Source of the DNA: Breznakibacter sp047600785
GTDB taxonomy: Bacteria; Bacteroidota; Bacteroidia; Bacteroidales; Marinilabiliaceae
Assembly (NCBI GenBank): GCA_047600785.1
Contig: JASGKH010000002.1
Location: 2,418,001-2,482,000 of the forward strand
Reading direction: 5' to 3'
DNA: 64,000 nucleotides
Both the position numbers and the translations under genes were made by a program. A model generated the notes under the pieces. It made no database searches and was not told where the DNA came from. It saw only the letters and a program-made list of their open reading frames with translations. Shown piece by piece: positions 58,597 through 64,000 of this stretch (its first letter is position 1; every line of letters starts with the position of its first letter).

Positions 58597-60147
58597 TCAT
58601 TTTCCCTGTTTCAGTGCCTTGCTCAAAATACCAAACACCCCACGGATAAACGAGGGACTGGTAAGCACCTTCACGACGGGATTGGCGGCCGGGCGGCCTG
58701 ACGTAGAACGGGATCCGGATCCGGGACGCGACCACCGGGCGGCTTCTTTTTCCATTTGGGCACGGCGTGCGGCATCCTGGGATTCCTGTTCGAGGGCATT
58801 GATCTTCCGTGTCAACATTTCAAACGCACTATCACGGTCAATAACCTGCTCATATTTTCGTACCAGTTTAGAATTCTGGTTTATTTTGGCGATCTCGGCC
58901 CCGGTCAGCACGTCCATACGGCTTTGCGGCGCACGCAACATGGTGGCGGCCAGCGGCGTGGGCACACCTTTTTCGCTCAATGCGGTCACCAGAGCCTCGC
59001 CAATTCCCAACTGGGTGATCACCTCATCGGTTTTATAATAATCGGACAGCGGATAGTTTTCGGCAGCCAGTTTAATGGCCTTACGGTCCTGTGCGGTAAA
59101 TGCCCTTAACGCGTGCTGCACCTTCAACCCCAGTTGCCCAAGCACCCCGTTCGGGATATCGGCGGGATTTTGCGTGACAAAATAAATGCCCACACCTTTT
59201 GAACGGATCAGCTTGACGATGTTCTCGATCTGGTCGAGCAACGCTTTGGAGGCCTGGTTGAAAATAAGGTGCGCTTCGTCGATAAACACCACCAGTTCGG
59301 GCTTTTCGGCATCACCACGCTCGGGCATGGTACCGTAAATCTCGGCCAGCAAACAAAGCATAAACGTCGAAAACAATTTGGGTTTGTCCTGAATATCGGT
59401 CAGGCGCATCACGTTGATGTAACCGCGCCCTTTGTCGTCGATCCGCATCAGGTCGTCCACCTCGAACGAAAGCTCGCCGAAAAACATGTCACCGCCCTGT
59501 TGCTCCAATTCAATAAGCTTGCGAAGGATGGTCCCGGTGGATACCGTGGATATTTTCCCATACTCACGTTCAATTTCGGCCTTGCCTTCCTCGGTAATAT
59601 ACTGGATGACCTTTTTCAGGTCCTTCAGGTCGAGCAACGGCATTTGCCTGTCATCGCAATACTTGAAGATCATGGCCATGATACCGGCCTGCGTATCGTT
59701 CAGGTCGAGGATGCGCGACAAAAGTACGGGTCCGAATTCCGATACCGTAGCCCTCAGCCGGACACCGTCCTGTGCCGACAACGTCAACAGTTCGACCGGG
59801 TAACCACTGCTTTTGTAAGGCAGGCCAAGTTTTGCGTGGCGCTCGGAGATAAACCCCTTTTCCTCGCCGGGCATGGCAATGCCGCTCAGGTCTCCCTTCA
59901 CGTCCATCAACAACACCGGCACGCCAAAATCAGACAATTGTTCGGCAAACACCTGAAGCGTTTTGGTTTTGCCCGTTCCCGTAGCGCCGGCAATCAAACC
60001 GTGGCGATTAAGCGTTTTTAAGGGGACCTTCACCATGGCATCGGCCAATGCCTCGCCTTCCAGCATGGCAGCCCCTAAAACAATCGATTCTCCCTTGCCA
60101 GAATAACCGTTATTGATGTGCGACAAAAAATCTTCTTTCTTTCCCAT
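58597..60147 (-). CDS. HerA-like ATPase of the DUF853 (YjgR) family
   Basis: A 516-residue cytosolic ATPase from ATG 60147. Walker A GATGTGKT (54-61), LLMDVKGDLSGIA, Walker B VVFIDEAHLIF, and the arginine-finger region FVTQNPADIPNGVLGQLGLK are visible. An Arg/Ser/Gly-rich linker (RWSRPGSGSRSTSGRPAA) precedes a short hydrophobic C-terminus (FIRGVFGILSKAL). DUF853 proteins are widespread; their function is not established beyond resemblance to HerA/FtsK-type DNA-pumping ATPases. It stands alone between the permease and a small membrane protein. Confidence 0.9.
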   Translation of the reverse strand: MGKKEDFLSHINNGYSGKGESIVLGAAMLEGEALADAMVKVPLKTLNRHGLIAGATGTGKTKTLQVFAEQLSDFGVPVLLMDVKGDLSGIAMPGEEKGFISERHAKLGLPYKSSGYPVELLTLSAQDGVRLRATVSEFGPVLLSRILDLNDTQAGIMAMIFKYCDDRQMPLLDLKDLKKVIQYITEEGKAEIEREYGKISTVSTGTILRKLIELEQQGGDMFFGELSFEVDDLMRIDDKGRGYINVMRLTDIQDKPKLFSTFMLCLLAEIYGTMPERGDAEKPELVVFIDEAHLIFNQASKALLDQIENIVKLIRSKGVGIYFVTQNPADIPNGVLGQLGLKVQHALRAFTAQDRKAIKLAAENYPLSDYYKTDEVITQLGIGEALVTALSEKGVPTPLAATMLRAPQSRMDVLTGAEIAKINQNSKLVRKYEQVIDRDSAFEMLTRKINALEQESQDAARRAQMEKEAARWSRPGSGSRSTSGRPAANPVVKVLTSPSFIRGVFGILSKALKQGK

Positions 60148-60224
60148 ACTTGCCAATAAATTGGGTTAACGAAACTTGTTTTCCGGGGCACAAGTTAAAG
60201 CAATTTCGGCAAATAAAGGGCAAT

Positions 60225-60602
60225 TCAAAGGGCAACTTCGCTCTTGTTTTTGTAAGCCCTCCGACGGCGCGCATCCACAAAACTCTTCACAAAAAACGCC
60301 AGGGCCAGCAACGTGGTGGCCATCATTAGCACCACCCTGAAAATGCCCAGGGAATCGCCCCGGCCGACCACCCCCGCCAGCGGTTTGAACAAGGCTCCCA
60401 GAAGTACCACGGTCAATACCACGGCAACGTGCGACAACACTTTGTCCTCGATCCGGACCCCTTTATTCAGTATCCAGAGGGCAACCCCGAAAAAAGCAGG
60501 GATAAAAGCCGTCAGCGATGGCTCGTTGCTGCTGAAATAGGCCCATAACGACATAACAATGAGCGTAATGCTGTTCAGTAAATTTGCATGGTGCGGTTTC
60601 AT
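60225..60602 (-). CDS. Small four-helix membrane protein of unknown function
   Basis: A 125-residue protein with four predicted TM helices (about 10-22, 32-47, 57-72, 86-106) and a basic C-terminal tail (DARRRRAYKNKS). No family is recognised with confidence. The 274-bp gap to the next gene (60603-60876) has no clear regulatory element. Confidence 0.7.
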   Translation of the reverse strand: MKPHHANLLNSITLIVMSLWAYFSSNEPSLTAFIPAFFGVALWILNKGVRIEDKVLSHVAVVLTVVLLGALFKPLAGVVGRGDSLGIFRVVLMMATTLLALAFFVKSFVDARRRRAYKNKSEVAL

Positions 60603-60876
60603 GTGACAACAAATTAGTGATTAACTGTTTAATTAAAGGAACGACGGAAACATCCTGCCACGTTGCAACGGAGAATCCCCGATCGGTTTCGGCCCCGGCA
60701 ACATCGAGGTTGCACGTTATAAACCAACAACGCCCCTGTTTAGTTCAAATGCAAAGGGCAACGGCATCATTACCCATTTTTCCGCCCACCTTCACCACCG
60801 ATCCTCCCGTCCCGCTCTTTTTTTGGCCATCTTTGTACCTGTTCGTAAGGTAACGCATTGATTAAACCATTTCGAT

Positions 60877-61902
60877 ATGAACAAAAACCAACACTCCCGC
60901 AAGGGAATCCCCAGTTTGGGAAAAGCGGCATTGGCAGTCACCATGGCATTGGCCATCGGTTTGCCCGGCACATTGGCGCAAAAGAAAAAAAAGACACCGG
61001 CCGGTACGGATGTAAAGGCGGGCAACCCCATCATTACCCACAAATACACCGCCGATGCGGCCGCCCTGGTTTACCGCGACACGGTTTGGCTTTTTGCCGG
61101 ACACGACCAGTGCCCTCCGTCGCGCAACCGGTACGAAATGCATGAATGGCTCATTTTTTCGTCGACCGACATGGTGAATTGGCAGGAACACGCACCGGTA
61201 CCGGTAACCCCGACCTTTGAGTGGGCCACCGACGATGCATGGGCATCACAGGTGATTGAACGAAACGGCAAATTTTATTGGTATGTAACCGTATCGCACA
61301 AGGAAATCCACGGAAAAGCCATTGGGGTGGCCGTGGCCGACCATCCCACGGGCCCATGGAAAGATGCCATTGGCAAAGCCCTTATCACCAACGATATGAC
61401 CACCGACACGAACATCTCGTGGGACGACATTGACCCCTCCGTGTTTATCGACAACAACGGACAAGCCTACCTTTTTTGGGGCAACACCAAATGCAAATAC
61501 GTGAAACTGAAAGAGAACATGGTGGAGATGGAAGGCCCCATCGAACGTATCGAGTTGCCGTTTTTCACCGAAGCTCCGTGGATACACCAACACAAAGGCT
61601 GGTACTATTTGTCATACGCCTACCAGTTTCCCGAAAAGATTGCCTATGCCATGAGCCGGAATATCGAAGGTCCTTACGAATTTAAAGGCATATTGAACGA
61701 AGTGGCCGGCAACAGCAACACCAACCACCAGGCCATTATCGAATACAAAGGCAAATGGTACTTCTTCTACCACAACGGGGCCATCCCTACCGATGGCGGC
61801 AGTTTCCGCCGTTCGGTATGCGTCGACTATTTGCATTATAACAAGGACGGCACGTTAAAGCGTGTGGTGATGACTACCGAAGGGGTAAATGGCCTTCCCT
61901 AA
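60877..61902 (+). CDS. Secreted GH43-family glycosidase
   Basis: A 341-residue protein with an N-terminal signal (about 18-34, ending GLPGTLAQ) and a five-bladed beta-propeller. The three catalytic acids of GH43 are visible: Asp60 (KYTADAAALVY), Asp186 (WDDIDPSVFID) and Glu232 (FFTEAPWI). IITHKYTADAA and NTNHQAIIEYKGKWYFFYH are typical. Likely activity is on arabinose- or xylose-containing hemicellulose, such as arabinofuranosidase or beta-xylosidase; exact specificity is unclear. It stands alone, without SusCD. Confidence 0.9.
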   Translation: MNKNQHSRKGIPSLGKAALAVTMALAIGLPGTLAQKKKKTPAGTDVKAGNPIITHKYTADAAALVYRDTVWLFAGHDQCPPSRNRYEMHEWLIFSSTDMVNWQEHAPVPVTPTFEWATDDAWASQVIERNGKFYWYVTVSHKEIHGKAIGVAVADHPTGPWKDAIGKALITNDMTTDTNISWDDIDPSVFIDNNGQAYLFWGNTKCKYVKLKENMVEMEGPIERIELPFFTEAPWIHQHKGWYYLSYAYQFPEKIAYAMSRNIEGPYEFKGILNEVAGNSNTNHQAIIEYKGKWYFFYHNGAIPTDGGSFRRSVCVDYLHYNKDGTLKRVVMTTEGVNGLP

Positions 61903-61944
61903 CCCCTCCGGAAGAGGGGAACCGGAAAACAGCAATGCACGCAG

Positions 61945-61973
61945 CGTCCCCTCCCCTGTCCGGGGAGGGGACG
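61945..61973. terminator. Perfect 12-bp GC hairpin after GH43
   Basis: CGTCCCCTCCCC (61945-61956) pairs with GGGGAGGGGACG (61962-61973), loop TGTCC. There is no T run after it. A weaker CCCCTC/GAGGGG hairpin lies just upstream (about 61904-61919). Such pairs are frequent intergenic elements in this phylum. Confidence 0.6.
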
Positions 61974-62026
61974 TTGAGCAAACGACCGACACGCAGCAAC
62001 GAATGTCCCCATGCGTACACGGTATC

Positions 62027-62111
62027 GGTAGCGGTCGCTACCCAATAATGGTAGCGATTGCTACCTGGTAATGGTAGCGGTCGCTACCCGATGTTGGTAG
62101 CGACCGCTACC
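62027..62111. repeat. Array of four 16-bp palindromes at an exact 23-bp period
   Basis: Units at 62027-62042, 62050-62065, 62073-62088 and 62096-62111. Units 1 and 3 are GGTAGCGGTCGCTACC, unit 4 GGTAGCGACCGCTACC (the exact complement of units 1 and 3), unit 2 GGTAGCGATTGCTACC. The seven-base spacers differ (CAATAAT, TGGTAAT, CGATGTT). It lies in the gap between GH43 and PPK2, about 200 bp before the PPK2 start. No gene is supported in 61903-62308. Confidence 0.9.
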
Positions 62112-62308
62112 AACTATCGGACAGGGTATACTACCGGGTGTTCGCATCCCAACGAAATAGATTACTTCTACCTGCGTTGGACGTATAATCCAGTGTTTAA
62201 CCGGATCGATCCGGGAACACTTGCCCTTTCTTCATCATGGATAGCGATTACTTGCCCGTACCCTGACATTTTTGTAATTTAAGCTTCCAAATAAACACAC
62301 CAAGCATT

Positions 62309-63199
62309 ATGGGCAACAAACATCGCTTCGACCATTCCATGTTTATGGTCAACCCGGGTACCAGCGTCAATTTATCGTCCATCGACCCGGCATGGACCCA
62401 CGGCATCGAAAGCAAAGAAAAAGCGCAAGAAGCGTTGCTGGACGACGTCAAAACACTGACCGCGGCCCAGGAAGTGCTTTGGGCGGCGGGACAACAGGCG
62501 GTGCTTATCATTTTCCAGGCCATGGATGCGGCCGGCAAGGACTCTACCATCAAGCACGTGATGTCGGGCGTAAATCCGCAAGGCTGTGTGGTACACTCGT
62601 TCAAAGCCCCGTCGGAAGAGGAGAAACAGCACCATTTTCTGTGGCGGCCCGCCCGCTATTTGCCGGGCAAGGGGCAAATAGCCATCTTCAACCGCTCGTA
62701 CTACGAAGAGGTGCTGGTGGTGAAAGTGCATCCCAGCTTCCTGAAAGGGCAATGGCTGCCGCCACAATCCGACGGGCAGGACCTCGATTGGCTTTGGCAA
62801 CGCCGTTACGACGAGATCAGACGGTGGGAACAGGCACTGGCCGAGCAGGGCATTACCATCATCAAGTTTTTCCTGCATGTATCGAAAAAAGAACAAAAAG
62901 AGCGCTTCCTGAAACGGCTGGACACTCCCGAAAAGAATTTCAAGTTCTCGGCCGCCGATGTGAGCGAACGGGCCTATTGGGACGATTACCAAACGTCCTA
63001 CCAGCAGATGCTGTCGGCCACCAGCACGGCACATGCCCCCTGGTACGTGGTACCGGCCGACAAAAAATGGTTTACCCGTGCCGTGGTGGCCGATGTGATT
63101 ACCGCCCGCATCGAAGCGCTTGACCTGAAAATACCACAACTTACACTACAGCAGTTGAATGAACTGCGCGAGGCAAAGCAGAAGCTGGAGAGAGAATAA
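62309..63199 (+). CDS. Polyphosphate kinase 2 family protein
   Basis: A 296-residue PPK2. The P-loop is AMDAAGKDST (71-80), and the Walker B/lid region includes FNRSYYEEVLVVKVHP. GCVVHSFKAPSEEEKQHHFL and RRYDEIRRWEQAL are typical. PPK2 enzymes phosphorylate nucleoside mono- or diphosphates from polyphosphate. The single-domain length suggests class I or III; this cannot be decided by eye. No neighbour points to a pathway. Confidence 0.92.
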   Translation: MGNKHRFDHSMFMVNPGTSVNLSSIDPAWTHGIESKEKAQEALLDDVKTLTAAQEVLWAAGQQAVLIIFQAMDAAGKDSTIKHVMSGVNPQGCVVHSFKAPSEEEKQHHFLWRPARYLPGKGQIAIFNRSYYEEVLVVKVHPSFLKGQWLPPQSDGQDLDWLWQRRYDEIRRWEQALAEQGITIIKFFLHVSKKEQKERFLKRLDTPEKNFKFSAADVSERAYWDDYQTSYQQMLSATSTAHAPWYVVPADKKWFTRAVVADVITARIEALDLKIPQLTLQQLNELREAKQKLERE

Positions 63200-63440
63200 C
63201 GTACCATTATCACACCCCTGCAAATTTTTATATACCAACACCTTCCACACCAAGTCATCCCAATGGCGTAGAAATGACGTTGTGTTTCCCCTTTCCGCGT
63301 TTTGCACAGGATTATTTCACACCGTGGCAGGTTAACTACGTCAATGCCTAAGCCGGTCCTTCCCCAATTCCCTTAACAGGCAAACGGTTGGTTGTATCCT
63401 TCTGCGAAAAGCGGCAAAATCGGCCATCGACCAATTTATC

Positions 63441-63484
63441 AATACATTAACAATGCAATGCTGTATTGTTGATGTATTTTTTTT
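63441..63484 (+). terminator. Intrinsic terminator before the last gene
   Basis: AATACATTAACAAT (63441-63454) pairs with ATTGTTGATGTATT (63465-63478) with one T:G pair, followed by a run of T to 63484. The rest of 63200-63659 holds no gene I can support. The hairpin would end transcripts coming from PPK2 and isolate the SusC gene. Confidence 0.75.
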
Positions 63485-63659
63485 GCCCGTTCGATGAGTT
63501 TTTGAGAAAACGCTTCTTTCCTATGCAACCACGCGATTAATCAACTTTGCGCCGTCGCAAGTATCGCTTATTCGCCTCCGTTCCATTACCCAAAACGGCC
63601 CATCTCCCCTTCTAATCAGACTTTTCTCACAATAACCTCTAAACATCAAACAAATTGAA

Positions 63660-64000
63660 ATGAAAAGAATCAAGCTCGTACTGTTCCTCACGCATGTGCT
63701 CATGCTTAACGCCTTTGCGCAAGATTACGAAGTAAAGGGAGTAGTGACCGGCAAGGAGGATAACCTTCCGATGATTGGTGTAAACATTGTAGTAAAAGGC
63801 ACCACGCAAGGCGTAGTGACCAATGTGAACGGCAGCTATCTTATAAAAGTTCCTTCGGGCAGTGTGCTGCAGTTCTCGTTTATCGGCTATGCCATACAGG
63901 AGTTTTCCATCATTAAACCTATGACGCTCAACGTGGTGTTGGCATCTGACTCAAAAATGCTCGACGAATTTGTGGCCGTGGGTTACGGCTCCATCAAAAA
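63660..64000 (+). CDS. SusC/RagA-family TonB-dependent receptor, N-terminal part
   Basis: The frame opens at ATG 63660 and runs past the window edge. Its 113 visible residues are a signal peptide (MKRIKLVLFLTHVLMLNAFA, cut before QDY) and a carboxypeptidase-D-like extension (GVVTGKEDNLPMIGVNIVVK, TNVNGSYLIKVPSGSVLQFS). They end in the pre-plug motif VAVGYGSIKK. It probably starts another polysaccharide utilisation locus to the right. Confidence 0.9.
   Translation, partial: MKRIKLVLFLTHVLMLNAFAQDYEVKGVVTGKEDNLPMIGVNIVVKGTTQGVVTNVNGSYLIKVPSGSVLQFSFIGYAIQEFSIIKPMTLNVVLASDSKMLDEFVAVGYGSIK

Noticed and set aside
62027..62111. CRISPR array
   Set aside because: Four 16-bp palindromes with 7-bp spacers are too short for CRISPR, and no cas genes are nearby.
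62372..63139. 255-codon minus-strand and 243-codon plus-strand frames over PPK2
   Set aside because: Both are shadows of the PPK2 frame, which carries the P-loop and all family motifs.

Overview
The window comes from a member of the Bacteroidota, most likely an anaerobic, polysaccharide-degrading Bacteroidales/Marinilabiliales-type organism. The evidence is SusC/SusD pairs, a hybrid two-component regulator, DUF4783-nadC, an RDD protein and TAnnTTTG-type -7 promoter boxes. The 16S 3' end also has the GGAACACCTCC form usual in this phylum. No species can be named from sequence reading alone. I saw no insertion sequence, phage or CRISPR array.

Layout. (1) 1-13346: a polysaccharide utilisation locus on the minus strand (GH2, GH88, SusC, SusD and a SusE-position lipoprotein that runs off the left edge). 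A divergent hybrid two-component system (HTCS) on the plus strand probably controls it. (2) 13640-18811: an rRNA operon on the minus strand, 16S - tRNA-Ile(GAT) - 23S - 5S. It has a recognisable promoter and terminator but no tRNA-Ala in the spacer, and its spacers are strikingly GC-rich. (3) 19062-29135: housekeeping genes (era, der, rlmH, nadC), a hemerythrin/LuxR pair, an RDD protein and a large NtrY-like sensor kinase. (4) 29225-36153: a cellobiose/cellulose locus (NrtR-type Nudix regulator with dyad operators, GPH symporter, GH94 cellobiose phosphorylase, GH9 lipoprotein cellulase). (5) 36477-45277: a putative porin, an MltF-like transglycosylase, a GluQ-RS-like enzyme, a small lipoprotein, an AsmA protein and a Nudix CoA-pyrophosphatase-like enzyme.

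(6) 45517-57194: a compact molybdenum nitrogenase cluster, nifH-nifI1-nifI2-nifD-nifK-nifE-nifN-nifB-[2Fe-2S] ferredoxin-nifV-orf128, all on the plus strand. A near-consensus sigma-54 promoter precedes nifH, with an upstream dyad at enhancer distance. NifD is of the clostridial/methanogen/Chlorobi type (extra ~50-residue segment, extra Cys near the first P-cluster ligand), and the PII proteins NifI1/NifI2 imply post-translational switching by nitrogen status. Several nif spacers contain reiterated short words, some arranged as imperfect inverted repeats. orf128 is an unassigned small helical protein ending the cluster. (7) 57191-64000: LolC/E-type permease, HerA-like (DUF853) ATPase, a small membrane protein, GH43 lipid-free secreted glycosidase, a 23-bp-period array of four palindromes, PPK2, and the start of another SusC receptor.

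How it fits together: GH9, the GPH symporter and GH94 would turn beta-glucan into cytosolic glucose-1-phosphate plus glucose, saving ATP. The nif cluster would supply nitrogen on nitrogen-poor plant material.

Caution: five reading-frame breaks (GH2, HTCS twice, the NtrY-like kinase, the nif ferredoxin) are all repaired by removing one base from a run of identical bases. They look more like base-calling insertions than gene decay.
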